From Paraphysomonas bandaiensis (taxonomy: Eukaryota > Chrysophyceae), in contig CBFFRP010000019.1 of assembly GCA_965644295.1 (NCBI GenBank), forward strand, positions 62,001 to 126,000: 64,000 nucleotides of DNA, written 5' to 3'. The position numbers were made by a program, and so were the translations under genes. Under the pieces are notes generated by a model. That model saw nothing but the letters and a program-made list of their open reading frames with translations, was not told where the DNA came from and made no database searches. Shown piece after piece: positions 22,124 through 32,861 of the stretch (within the stretch, counting starts at the first letter, position 1; every line of letters starts with the position of its first letter).

Positions 22124-22804
22124 ATGAAGCGGTCATTTCATTGTGTAAGTGATGATAACGTGTCTGGGGATGTGGATGTAGATGTGGATGTACCTCGATA
22201 TAAGGCTCGAAATCGTTTTGATAATGACAGTGATTTTATATCACTGCACTGTTGGCCAAAGCAATACGATCCATTAATAGTTCGTAGAAAGTATGCTGAT
22301 AGTGATGTGTGTGGTAGGTGCAAATCAATTGATAAACGAAATGACTTCCATACCACAACAGAACACTATGAATCGTCTGATTATTCAACTGACTGTGAAA
22401 ACTCATCGTCTGTATTCCATTCTATTCTTTCTCAAGATTCACAACGAGGAATAAATGACTCCAGCACTCGCGAGTCGAGTCGACTATTTACTCCAACCAA
22501 CTTCTACGTGGTTAGTGACGACTGGATGTCTCGTGCGGCTATACATGCCCTTTCGTGTGCGAAGTATAATAGTACTCGCACTGAGCACCCGACAATATTA
22601 AGCGGTTGTCGATACCACTCGCCGGGGTCTAATATTGGTCCCTCTTCCATCGCCAGTACTCAGATTACACCTACTTCTTTCCCACAGAATCAACTTTCCA
22701 ACCGTACTTCGGACACTGTGGTAGAGCAACAGATTACTGAAGATATGCTTGACCGCTTTGCTCATGAGATATATAATCAGTTGAATGCTGACCGGCGTTC
22801 TTGA
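22124..22804 (+). CDS. unrecognised serine-rich protein
   Basis: Open frame of 226 residues starting at an ATG that follows upstream stops. Features seen are a VDVDVDV repeat (codons GATGTG/GTAGAT) near residue 19, a CGRCKS pair of cysteines near residue 63, a long Ser/Thr/Asn-rich middle and a short acidic amphipathic C-terminus (ITEDMLDRFAHEIYNQL). A sequence identical to an ideal donor (GTAAGT) lies at codons 7-8, so an alternative splice form is possible. Probably a largely disordered regulatory or adaptor protein. No family is recognised. Confidence 0.5.
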   Translation: MKRSFHCVSDDNVSGDVDVDVDVPRYKARNRFDNDSDFISLHCWPKQYDPLIVRRKYADSDVCGRCKSIDKRNDFHTTTEHYESSDYSTDCENSSSVFHSILSQDSQRGINDSSTRESSRLFTPTNFYVVSDDWMSRAAIHALSCAKYNSTRTEHPTILSGCRYHSPGSNIGPSSIASTQITPTSFPQNQLSNRTSDTVVEQQITEDMLDRFAHEIYNQLNADRRS

Positions 22805-23886
22805 TGTTAAGTGCCACTACTTGGTATATGGTTTTTTATTTACCTGTTATTCTACTTTTACTCACTGGTGTTCATTGCATCCTATACTATATTTTAGTGC
22901 TGAAAATTAAAACCTTTTATTCATCTATATGATCTATAGATATTAACTACATATATAATATTACAATTAGAAGTTTCATAACTTAAAATTCTGTGCTATG
23001 TCTATACGGTATACGGTACACACTCATTCCGATGAAGTTATATGATTCGATTCGAAACATTTTATGAGAAAGATTGAGCAGCCAAGTACCTCCATCCATT
23101 TTATATGCTTGGAAATAATTATAAAAACAATAACTAATCTGTGTAGCTTACTGCCTTACACTCCATCACTGCATGACACCAAAATGGAATACATAAAGCA
23201 TCTTCCATAAAACATAAAACCATATATATGTAGGGAATAAGTATCCAAGTGAAATATTATTGTCTGAGGTGCTAACTTTATTCTTCAATACAAAGCAATA
23301 TACAATATACAGCATGGCAGACTCAGTGATCGAATAAATCATCCGAACTGTGGTAGTGTATATATTTACTTTTATTCTATAATTAGAAGAGGTTGTTCCG
23401 GTATTCGAATTAATATCATTAAATCTTTGTTGTCCTATTCGCAATACCAAAGTCATTGATTCGTGTAAAAATTCATTAGTTAACTGTCATTAATAGAGGC
23501 GATATATAAGTATGAATCAAGAACAACACAGGCAAAACTAATCAACCAACAAGTTAAATGACCCTAACACCTTTAGTTCATTCATGCTATATGTTAGTAA
23601 CGAATTGTCAAGCACTCAGCATTCTCATTGTTAGAACCCTTTGTCAAGAGCAATAGCTCCTACCATCAGCAGCCGCCGCCACACCTACAAGTTGCAGATG
23701 CGTAATTACGAGCACCTAAATCCAAGTTTTCGTCCCCAATGTGTTTCATTCATTCACCGATATCCAAGTTAACTGACATTTCCGGGGTGGAATGGCGACC
23801 GCAAAGTTGAATTAAAATCAATTGCACGTGCTCAAATATACCACATATATATATATCTGACGCAACACTTGGGAAAGTACTCCTAG
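22805..23886. other. intergenic, no supported gene
   Basis: AT-rich. The minus-strand frame at 23166-23456 has no domain or start context that I trust. Confidence 0.5.
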
Positions 23887-24219
23887 CTAGCCTGAATGAT
23901 TACTTCTCGGTAGAGAGGGTGGGTTTCTAGAAGGTGGAACAGGAGGAGCGCGTCGAGGAGTAGGAGTGAATGATCTTTTCGGGGCGGATGCCAGCGATGC
24001 ATTATTTTTTTCATGAGATTCAGATGATGATATCGTATTTGTTATCTTATCCATAACTCTAGCTTCATATTCAGCACAAAAAAGTTCAAACTTGCTTGTA
24101 ACTTTCCTCTCAAACTCTTTTCTTAAAGTTTTCTCCTCATACAATTGTGATTGTAATTGTCTAGCTTGTTCTTCAGCTTTCAATGCTCTATTTCTCCAGT
24201 ATTGAGTATCCTCTTGCAT
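23887..24219 (-). CDS. small coiled-coil protein with proline-rich tail
   Basis: Single-exon frame of 110 residues. Residues about 5-60 form a charged heptad-like coiled coil (RALKAEEQARQLQSQLYEEK). The last third is Ser/Pro/Arg-rich with RRAPPVPPSRNPP, a class of motif bound by SH3 domains. ATG 24219 is preceded by stops. The layout suggests a small adaptor or cytoskeletal-associated protein. No named family. Confidence 0.55.
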   Translation of the reverse strand: MQEDTQYWRNRALKAEEQARQLQSQLYEEKTLRKEFERKVTSKFELFCAEYEARVMDKITNTISSSESHEKNNASLASAPKRSFTPTPRRAPPVPPSRNPPSLPRSNHSG

Positions 24220-25973
24220 GACTTACTCTTTCGTTTAACGAATATATCTGCAAGTAGTGTTAATTAATGCTGAAAGGTCCCTGATGTATGCATATAATTA
24301 TCAGCTAGAGCAGTTCACATATATGCACAACACAATCTTTTAATTGGTATACAGTAATATACGTTCGTATTACAAGGATTTTCGAAGATTCTGAATTTTC
24401 AAAATTCAATATCAAAAACGGGTATTTTAAGGCTTTATATGGAGCAAAACTCTGATAACAGATTGAGACAATATGGAAAACAGGGAAATATAGTATTTGC
24501 GATAGATACTGTGGGTATATTGGTACACAAGTAGTGTACCGGTACACAAGTAGTGTGTACACTGGTACACAGCAGTCTCTATACACTTCTCTCGTATGCC
24601 GTGTATGTCCCATAGATCTCATACTGTATCTAACACTTGTAGGATTCCTACTAGCCTGAGAGAGCGATATATGCCCATATACAGATGCACGTAGCCTTAT
24701 ATATACTATATATGAGATAAGATCTATAGAGTATATACAACGTCTATCTAACATATGATGATAGTCTCAGATCTATTAATTGACAGTGCTCTTAAAGCTC
24801 CTTTGTTTCAGTTCTGACTATAGTTTGATTAGCTCTATTGTCTATAGCCACATCAGTAACGATTTACTATACAAATATGTATATAACTCAAATGTTATGT
24901 AAAAGCATCGCTACATTTGCTGCAACTGAAATAATTAATAATACCCAATGTAAGAAATGCACATCAAGTAATTAATATTTCCCGTAATGAATGTCTTGGG
25001 AAATCTGATGCAGTAAGTCATATCTCAGGGTGAAGTTTACTGAGAGTAGAGAGTAGTACAGCAATGGTTAATACTGCACGATAACATAATAATATGTGAT
25101 ACAGATTTAAATATAATGCTGATATATTATATTTGAACAGGTGTGTGAATTTATTCCTCTACTTCACTACAAATTATAGTCAATTAATTAACGCAGGTTC
25201 TAGTCAATTGATAGTACACTACATACTCAAGTAGCTATACATTAGCTGCCATCATAGTTCGTTCAGCTGTTATTTCATCCAAGAGCCGACGATATATTAA
25301 TTCGATTCTCTACCGTCCGGTAAGAAGGGCGTTTTTGAAACTTCATGACTGGCATTTTTGAGACAACTTTCTACTGTAATTCTATTGACTTGACTATTGA
25401 CACATTGAAAGAATTTTATCAGCTTGACATGCTTCATTTCACTTGGACTTAGACTTAACACGGCAGAACCATACCCTCATAATATCAAGAGGCCAGTTAG
25501 AAGCAAATGGTATCTTGTATGACTACTGTGCATAATCTTTATTGCGGAGCTTACGAGCATTCTTTAGAGTTCTTTCTTACTATGCAAATAGCTCACATTG
25601 TTGATGTTTTAAATGAATTATCATATAGATAAATCCTAATAGATTTCACAACAAAAATTCTGCTTTATAGTTATCATTTAAAAACAATTTCGATGTTGAA
25701 ACTGATTATTCACTACCATGAATGATGGATATCTGCTTCTGCAGTTGTCTGACTTTATGGTAGACATCGTCAATTAAGTTGTTTTATACCAGTCCGGCAA
25801 ATTGCATAATCCGCCCCTCAGTTTGATGATAAACACATTCGAACACATGTTAATGATCATAAACTAATTTTGAACTAATAGTAATTTTGTAGTTTGTATC
25901 ATAATAACTAATAGTGAAGTTATTACTATTGGGCTGCCTGCTGAAGTCAAGCATCCGGGATGTTCACCTAAAG
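24220..25973. other. intergenic, no supported gene
   Basis: AT-rich. A pair of direct repeats with GGTACACAAGTAGTGT occurs near 24524-24561. The minus-strand frame at 24305-24754 is dominated by repeated Tyr/Ile/Arg codons and is probably chance. Confidence 0.5.
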
Positions 25974-26388
25974 GTGGAGAACCAGCAGATTTCTCTGAGG
26001 AAGATGAAGCTAATATGATCGAAGATGTTATGTTGTCATGCAATATATATGAAACAAATATATGTAGTGTGAATGATGACATACATTACACATATTATAT
26101 TGACACCTGTTGTTCATCATCGATGTTTTTGATGAATGATGAAACTATGCTTGATAATCACATGTGTACATCAAAGGTGATTAATGGTTCAAAGAAGGGA
26201 TCTGAGATTCGGATCACGAGTGTGGGTTCCCGTGAAGCATGAAATATTCGATCAGATCAATCGATACTTGTGTTCTGGACGAAAACTGAATGAAATGGGA
26301 TATCGATTCACGGTGTGGTACGGGATCCAAATTTGTAACAGTAATACTGGTAAGCTGGTGCTGGAAGGACCCATGAAGAATGGAATGA
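25974..26388 (+). pseudogene. copia relic: protease to pre-integrase, plus strand
   Basis: A plus-strand retrotransposon fragment. The frame at about 26015-26238 encodes a copia-type aspartic protease stretch (YYIDTCCSSSMF) that aligns with YLDSCASKRLF in the intact element. The following spacer encodes SGRKLNEMGYRF, matching the start of the pre-integrase region (SGGMLRSMGYGL). A frame break separates the two parts. The first 264 bp are repeated in inverted orientation at 26389-26652. Confidence 0.7.
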
Positions 26389-26652
26389 CTTCACGGGAAC
26401 CCACACTCGTGATCCGAATCTCAGATCCCTTCTTTGAACCATTAATCACCTTTGATGTACACATGTGATTATCAAGCATAGTTTCATCATTCATCAAAAA
26501 CATCGATGATGAACAACAGGTGTCAATATAATATGTGTAATGTATGTCATCATTCACACCTCATATATTTGTTTCATATATATTGCATGACAACATAACA
26601 TCTTCGATCATATTAGCTTCATCTTCCTCAGAAAAATCTGCTGGTTCTCCAC
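25974..26652. repeat. 264-bp inverted repeat inside the copia relic
   Basis: Left arm 25974-26237 and right arm 26389-26652 are near-identical reverse complements around a 151-bp spacer. Both arms encode the same protease segment, so two fragments of the same element meet head to head here. Confidence 0.85.
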
Positions 26653-27688
26653 GCCGAATATTCTCTACTGTGAGAAGCCTTTTATCTGGTTTCCTACCAT
26701 GATGCTTCCCTTTCTCTCCTCTTCAAGAATACTTTTTCTTCACCGTTGGACAATCAGCAGCAGTATGCTCCAGGGACTTGCAATTTCTGCAACACGTATA
26801 CTCAGTACTTCTAGGACGCTGCCCTGATATATCTTCATCCCTCTTCCTCTGCTTCCTCCTGCACTGTTCAGTTGAATGGCTATGAGGAATTCCTTCTCTC
26901 CTGCAATATCGACAATTGCCCTTCTTGCGCTTATCCCGTTCTGTTCGAGACAGTTTGTTCTTTTCAATGAAATTCAGCTCCTCCACGTTCTTGCGCTTCC
27001 GCTCCAACGCTAAAATCTTCCAGGAATGGTATCATCATACCGTTTTATTTCCTTGACAATGTTGCATATTCCACATCATCAGGCATCAAGTATAAAGCAA
27101 CGTTCAAAAAGGAGCATATTCCTTATTCAACAGACCTTCTCGTAACCGTGTTATTTTTGAGAGCTCCGATATAACCTGCTGCTCCTGTAGCTCTTTCAGC
27201 AGTATTTCGACCCGTATAATGTAGTCCTTCGCAGTCTCCTCCGGACGCATACGAAAAGAGCCATACTGAGTTAACAGCTTACTGATCTTGTTCTGCTTCC
27301 CTCCAGCAAACCATTTCTTCAATTCATCAATCATAACATGCTCTTTAAACCTGTTACTTCCTTTTCCATCAGCTTTGAACCCTTTATGTAATTGATAGAA
27401 CTTCTGGAGCGCCTTCGAAGATAATTGCACTGCCTCCCTGTAGTACGAATACGTTATGGCATTCACCTTCCAGTACTTCTTCACAGCCTGTCTGTAAGGC
27501 TTTCCTTCGGTGGCGGCTCCACCGCTACCTCACTTTGTTCTTTCCTCATGAGGAATGTCTCGAAATCCTCGATCCTTTGCTCAACGTTATTCTCATTAAA
27601 CTGTGGAACTCCTCCTCTATCCTCCTCGCTCACTACCATGTTGAAAATTGCTCATTTTAAGCTAGATCACAAAGAGAACTTGTCGTAA
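26389..27688 (-). pseudogene. copia relic: gag to protease, minus strand
   Basis: A minus-strand gag-protease fragment of a copia element different from the intact one. From the gag start (27643, ATGGTAGTGAGCGAGG), reading is broken near 27487. It then continues through a gag helical region (27484-27104), zinc-knuckle-like cysteine clusters CRYCRREGIPH and CRNCKSLEHTAADC (27007-26723) and the protease arm shared with the plus-strand fragment. Frameshifts and stops make it inactive. Confidence 0.7.
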
Positions 27689-27863
27689 GGCTAGATAGAT
27701 TTATTAATATCGTTTACACGAAGTTGTGATAACCAACGCTAACTCATTTTAATCCACGCATAGTATCCTACATATGCGAACCTCTCGTTACTGAACATAT
27801 CTTGAAAGATCAAACTATTTCAGTTTCTCAATATCATCACAGCATTTGTACAACACTATATTT

Positions 27864-28156
27864 TGTTGAGATCTGAAGATTCTATATACTTGCAATTGAG
27901 TGCAGTATTATGTGAGATGCAAGGATCGAAAGATATATATGTAATTAGTACATTATATTATGTAGTATGAAACTGAAGTAGAAGTGGATGACTATACAGG
28001 ATACGATCACTGAGTGTGTGGTTTGTACACTATAGTAGTAAATGAATGGTGTTGAACACATCGAACACAACTTAGGTTCTTTATCATGTAATGTTTATAA
28101 TTTCATCTTATCAGTTGAGAATAGTAAACCTTAGCAAATAATGTCAACTTCTGTTA
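27864..28156 (+). repeat. 5' LTR of copia element
   Basis: 293 bp, from TGTTGAGATC to TTCTGTTA, identical by eye to 32862-33154. The ends are TG...TA rather than the usual TG...CA. Confidence 0.93.
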
Positions 28157-29391
28157 TGGTAGCGAATGCTAGTTGTAGGGATGGGGAAGATGACAAGAAG
28201 CTACGGTTTGACAAGAACCAAGCAGACTATTCAGCGAGAAAAATCAAGATGCATCTAATGAAGAAAAACCGAAACCATCTTGGCTTGGAGGACCCGCCAG
28301 CCGGAGGAAGGAATTTAGAGTCATGGAGAGAGCGTAATGATACCTGTGTTAGTACTATTTGGGAGGCTTGCGAGCATGACCCTGATGTGTTGGAGGTAGC
28401 CAATCAATATTTGGAGGGGAAGGCAATTTTACCTGCTGATGATCCTGCTAAGGAGGTGTTATCCAGTGAGCTCCTTCAGACACTGGTTGATAGGTTCAGA
28501 GGCGAGATTGGGACTGTATTGGAGAAGACTACGGCAGAATACCATTCGTTCAAAATAAGGCCGGGGGAAAAGGTGTCTGTTGGGGTAGATCGACTGAACG
28601 GTATAATCCAGAAGCTCATAAAATTGGGACAACCGCAGACAGAGGCAAGTAAATTAGCAAAGATAAAAGCAGCGCTGCAGATAGAGGAATTACATGATTT
28701 ATGGATGTCGGTAGCGATGATGCCTAAAGCAACAACTACATTTGATTCGGTGAAAGAGGCTTGTGAAGAGTATGACGAGGCTATGACGCAGCTGAAGAAA
28801 CTAAAGGGAGACAAATCTGAAGAGATCAATTTTACGGCGTCGAAGGAGCCAGTGGTTTGTTCATTTTGTCGGAAGAAGGGACATGTAGCAGCGAATTGTT
28901 ATGCTAAGGAACGACAAAGAAAAATGGATAAGTTCAAAAGAAAAGGGAAGACAAAGGAAAAGGCTTCGAAGAGTGTGCAGCAGCCAGGATCAAAGGATTA
29001 TACTGGTTGTCATATCTGTGGAGATTTTAGTCATAAAGCCCGACAGTGCAAGTCGAAAAAACGGAAGAACATAAAAAACCCAGATAATGAGAATCCTCGA
29101 AAATTGAACAGGAAATTCGAGACAGAATGGAAGAAATACGTCAACGACGGAGAGTCGTCGGATGATGAAGCGAATATGTTTGGAGAAGAGGTTTTGCTAT
29201 CGGTGGATACGTCGGAAGAACCTCGTGTATATCTGGACAGTTGTGCAAGTAAAAGACTGTTTATAGTAAAGGATAAAATTGCACTGGAGTCATTTACTCC
29301 TGAGTTTGGGGCAATCCAACTAACTAGAAAGGGTTCTCAATTGGAGACACAGGGCTGGTACATTCGGGGAATGGAGAGACATCAGAGTTAG
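28141..29391 (+). CDS. copia gag-protease polyprotein
   Basis: Capsid/nucleocapsid and protease part of the element, 416 residues if translation starts at 28141. Two zinc knuckles, CSFCRKKGHVAANC (near residue 240) and CHICGDFSHKARQC (near 291), bind the packaged RNA. The helical capsid region precedes them. A protease active-site sequence, YLDSCASK (near 365), lies at the end. The frame stops at 29391, before the expected end of the protease, and continues in the +1 frame. Both candidate start codons (28141 and 28156) lie within or at the edge of the 5' LTR. Confidence 0.9.
   Translation: MSTSVMVANASCRDGEDDKKLRFDKNQADYSARKIKMHLMKKNRNHLGLEDPPAGGRNLESWRERNDTCVSTIWEACEHDPDVLEVANQYLEGKAILPADDPAKEVLSSELLQTLVDRFRGEIGTVLEKTTAEYHSFKIRPGEKVSVGVDRLNGIIQKLIKLGQPQTEASKLAKIKAALQIEELHDLWMSVAMMPKATTTFDSVKEACEEYDEAMTQLKKLKGDKSEEINFTASKEPVVCSFCRKKGHVAANCYAKERQRKMDKFKRKGKTKEKASKSVQQPGSKDYTGCHICGDFSHKARQCKSKKRKNIKNPDNENPRKLNRKFETEWKKYVNDGESSDDEANMFGEEVLLSVDTSEEPRVYLDSCASKRLFIVKDKIALESFTPEFGAIQLTRKGSQLETQGWYIRGMERHQS
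28157..28174 (+). promoter_or_regulatory. probable primer-binding site
   Basis: TGGTAGCGAATGCTAG begins directly after the 5' LTR. TGG pairs with the CCA end of a tRNA, as in most LTR elements. The tRNA is not identified. The in-frame ATG at 28156 overlaps this junction. Confidence 0.6.
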
Positions 29392-29401
29392 TGAAGAAGC
29401 G

Positions 29402-32400
29402 GTGAAGAACATTGTGTCAGGAGGAATGCTGAGATCAATGGGATACGGATTACAACTGCTTCGAAAGCCTAAAATCGTGGAATTGGACTCTGGAAACGAG
29501 GTGTTGACTGGAGAGTACGATGAGCATGGAGGAATGCCGTATGTGGACTTGATGGAGGTGTTAAATCTGCCAAATGTGTCTATGTGCAAACAGATGGAGG
29601 AGGTAAATTTGTCGGATAATACAGGACAAGATGCGTTGGATCGCTTACATGAGCGTACTGGACATGTCTCGAAATCGAAGTTATTAGAAGCTCACCGACA
29701 CATGTTATTCAGAGGATCAGGACTACAACGACATCACCTTTCGAAGGCAAAGGAGAAGAGTTGCAAGAAACCCCTGTGTAAATGGTGTGCCAAGGCGAAG
29801 ATAACCAGGCATTCGTTCAAATCACGGGACAACGAAGAGCTAAGCGCAGTCAGGTTTCTGGAACGAGTGACAGCGGACATCTCAGTCTACCTAAATTGTG
29901 AATCCAGACAAGGGTATAAGTACGTACTCCTATTTACGGACTTAGCAACAAAGATGATATGGGAATATGGATTGAGGACTCGAAGCGGAGAGGAGGTGTT
30001 CAAATGTCTACGACACTTGTGCGAGGTCCACTTAGTGAAGTACGAGGGGTGGAACCGTATAGTGGAGTATCATGCCGATGGAGGATCCGAACTTATTAGT
30101 CAGCAGATAAGAGAGTATCTGTTGCAGCGATATGGGACTCGGGTGTCACATACAACACGAGACACGCCAGAGCTCAACGCGGTGTCTGAGAGGAAATTCC
30201 GAACAATTGGGGAGATGACACTGACGATGTTGACGGCATCTGGACTTCCAAAGTCGTTCTGGTTTGATGCTTATCAAACTGCATGTTACATTGTGCGACG
30301 AATGCCAACTCGGACGTGGCAAGGATGGATGTCTCCATATGAGTGTGTCCCAGGGGGGAGCGTTCCCAGTCTATCGTGGCTACGGAAATGGGGGTGCAAA
30401 GCATATGTGCTAACACCCAAGGCCGACAGGAGGAAGGACTGGGAGGACAAAGCAATGACAGGTTATTTCATAGGGTATCCAGCTGATCGAAAAGGATACA
30501 AGGTGCTAGTGGGGGACACCGTAGTACACTCTGTACATGTATTATTTGATGAATCGGTACCTGAGAGGTCACAGGATTATTATAGAGAGCTGGAGGAGGC
30601 TCAAGTGGCTATAGATCCCGAGGCTCGTCAACCGGGTGAGTTTGAGTATCTTATCGGAAAGCACCATGAGGATGGTGGTCTGCTATACAAGACTAACAGA
30701 GTGGTGATAAGGAAGGGACTTATTGTGGGATACCGGTCGTTGGTTACTGGTAACCAAGTTCAAGTGGAGGATAAAACTCCTATTCATATTGCTGACATCA
30801 AGAAGATGACAGAGGATCTTGCGCAGAGGGTGGTTAGGGCCAGAGTTACTGACAACCGTGACGGCGGTATCAGCGGAGTGGTGCCACAGCAGTCGGAAAG
30901 TGGGCAGGTGCAGCCCCAGGCTGACTCAGCATTACCTTCGGGGGAAGGGACCCCTGCCGAGAATCATCCGCACGGCAAACGCGCAAGAACTCCAAGGACG
31001 GTAACGAATGTGTCGGTGTTAGGACAAATCCATCATTTGAGTGATGAGAGTGATGTGAGTGACCTTTTACAGGAGGCAGACTCAGTGTGGATGTCAGCGG
31101 AAGAGTCGACAGTGCCTCAGACACATCGTGAGTCCTTGGAGAGTGCCGAGCACAGGGAGTGGAGACGAGCTCGCCGTGTAGAGCGAGAGGGTTTGGCGAA
31201 GCGAGACACCATGGAGGTGACTCGTATACCGGACGGAGTCGTCCCACTGCACTCCAAGTACGTCTATGGAAAGAAGTACGATAAGGAGGGAGAGGTCCGC
31301 CGATATAAGGCTCGTCTTGTAGCAATCGGTTGTGGACAGCAGTCGAGTGGTTGGGCGAACCATTTCGCACCCGTTGTTAAGGGGGTAACAGTGCGACTGT
31401 TAATCGCCATAGCTTTCGTGATGAACATGGTAATTCATCAACTGGATGTGTCTAACGCATTTCTATATGCAGATATAGAGGGGGATGTATATATGAAGGC
31501 AACTCCGGACTTTCAGCTGCCTGAGGGGTACTGCTTTAAGTTGAAGAAGTCGTTATACGGGCTTCGGAGTTCCCCGCGGTCGTGGTGGAAAACATTGGAT
31601 AAATTCATACGATCTATGCATTTTAAACCATGTGTATTAGACCCGTGTTTGTATTATCAGTATAAGGGCGATGAATTGATATTATTAACGATATATGTGG
31701 ATGATATCCTAGTGTTAGGTCGTGATGTCAACATAGTGAAGGATATTAAAGCTCAACTGTGTGCCCGGTTTGATATGAAGGATATGGGCGAGATGGAACA
31801 TTTTCTGAATGTTCGAGTCACAAGAACGCCAGAGTATATTCGTCTTGACCAATCAGTATATGCGGCTAAGATCTTAGAAAAGTTTGAAAAGTATCTTGGG
31901 CCACCGCGAAAGGTACGGAAGAGTCCTCTACCGGCGGAAGCAATGGATCTAGTGGCAAAAGGGGCGCGGCATGAGCATACCGAGGAGGAACAGCTTATAG
32001 TAGATAACTTCCCATATCGGCCGCTGATAGGTGCATTACTATATCTATCGATGAACACGAGGCCGGATATAGCCTATGCAGTGGGAGTACTGTCACGGTT
32101 CAGTAATAAGGTGAATATTGAAGTATGCAAGCTATTAACACATGTATGGCAATATATTCGTGGTTCTATTGACAAAGGGATTCAATATGGGAGTAGACGG
32201 TTCGACTTCCATATGTTTACTGACGCGGATTGGGCGGGAGATCAGCTCTCCAGGAAGTCCACGTCGGGGTACGTTGGGTTTGCAGCGGGAGGGCCTATAG
32301 TCTGGCAGTCCAAACTGCAGACGACAGTGGCAACGTCAAGCATGCAGTCTGAGTATCAGTGTATTTACTCGGGTCTCCAAGAAGTGCTATGGGTTCGGGG

Positions 32401-32737
32401 GGTGACGGGTGAGATTAAGTTGAGGCTCATCAAACCCACACCATTCTTCATCGACAGTCAGAGTGCCCAGGATTTGGCCGAAAACCCAGTGTTTCACAAG
32501 AAGTCGAAGCACATTGAGATTAAGTATCACATGGTGAGAGAGCACGTGGATCCCAATCAGTTCAATACGATTAAGTTAGTGCATGTGCATACATCGCAAC
32601 AAGCAGCAGATATTTATATAAAGTCATTGGTTGGTTTATCATATATGGAGCAGAGAAAGAGAAATCTTGGAGAGAAAGTTAAGAGTTCCACTGAAGTGAT
32701 TAATGAGGGACCAAGGGATAAAAGAAGGCGCAAGTAG
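29402..32737 (+). CDS. copia pol: integrase, reverse transcriptase, RNase H
   Basis: 1111 residues, open throughout. The pre-integrase HHCC zinc region (HERTGHVSK ... CKWCAKAK, about 80-140) precedes the integrase core with D (VTADISVY), D (YHADGGSEL) and E (NAVSERKF). The reverse transcriptase shows QLDVSNAFL and the catalytic YVDDIL box. RNase H shows FTDADWAGD, SSMQSEYQ and FIDSQSAQ. All catalytic residues are intact. In its frame, coding sequence extends upstream of the first ATG to at least 29355 (starting AGTFGEWRDIRV), so it is probably made as a gag-pol fusion by frameshifting or was split by a one-base change. Confidence 0.93.
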   Translation: MKNIVSGGMLRSMGYGLQLLRKPKIVELDSGNEVLTGEYDEHGGMPYVDLMEVLNLPNVSMCKQMEEVNLSDNTGQDALDRLHERTGHVSKSKLLEAHRHMLFRGSGLQRHHLSKAKEKSCKKPLCKWCAKAKITRHSFKSRDNEELSAVRFLERVTADISVYLNCESRQGYKYVLLFTDLATKMIWEYGLRTRSGEEVFKCLRHLCEVHLVKYEGWNRIVEYHADGGSELISQQIREYLLQRYGTRVSHTTRDTPELNAVSERKFRTIGEMTLTMLTASGLPKSFWFDAYQTACYIVRRMPTRTWQGWMSPYECVPGGSVPSLSWLRKWGCKAYVLTPKADRRKDWEDKAMTGYFIGYPADRKGYKVLVGDTVVHSVHVLFDESVPERSQDYYRELEEAQVAIDPEARQPGEFEYLIGKHHEDGGLLYKTNRVVIRKGLIVGYRSLVTGNQVQVEDKTPIHIADIKKMTEDLAQRVVRARVTDNRDGGISGVVPQQSESGQVQPQADSALPSGEGTPAENHPHGKRARTPRTVTNVSVLGQIHHLSDESDVSDLLQEADSVWMSAEESTVPQTHRESLESAEHREWRRARRVEREGLAKRDTMEVTRIPDGVVPLHSKYVYGKKYDKEGEVRRYKARLVAIGCGQQSSGWANHFAPVVKGVTVRLLIAIAFVMNMVIHQLDVSNAFLYADIEGDVYMKATPDFQLPEGYCFKLKKSLYGLRSSPRSWWKTLDKFIRSMHFKPCVLDPCLYYQYKGDELILLTIYVDDILVLGRDVNIVKDIKAQLCARFDMKDMGEMEHFLNVRVTRTPEYIRLDQSVYAAKILEKFEKYLGPPRKVRKSPLPAEAMDLVAKGARHEHTEEEQLIVDNFPYRPLIGALLYLSMNTRPDIAYAVGVLSRFSNKVNIEVCKLLTHVWQYIRGSIDKGIQYGSRRFDFHMFTDADWAGDQLSRKSTSGYVGFAAGGPIVWQSKLQTTVATSSMQSEYQCIYSGLQEVLWVRGVTGEIKLRLIKPTPFFIDSQSAQDLAENPVFHKKSKHIEIKYHMVREHVDPNQFNTIKLVHVHTSQQAADIYIKSLVGLSYMEQRKRNLGEKVKSSTEVINEGPRDKRRRK

Positions 32738-32852
32738 GTACTGAGTTTTTTAGACAGAGGTTTAGACTTAGAGATGAGTCTATTTTACTGTCAAGAATTT
32801 TTTTATCTCAGGCATTCAATAGCTGGGAGGCGTCATAGTACAACACTCAATT

Positions 32853-32861
32853 GAGGGGGAG
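32853..32861 (+). promoter_or_regulatory. polypurine tract
   Basis: GAGGGGGAG directly abuts the 3' LTR and would prime plus-strand DNA synthesis. Confidence 0.85.

Noticed and set aside
24305-24754. 149-codon minus-strand frame
   Set aside because: Biased to Tyr, Ile, Arg and Ser from AT-rich and simple-sequence DNA; no domain, no homologous segment recognised.
25974-26652. Reading the inverted repeat as a fold-back transposon
   Set aside because: The arms encode copia protease and continue into copia sequence on both sides, so it is a rearranged retrotransposon.
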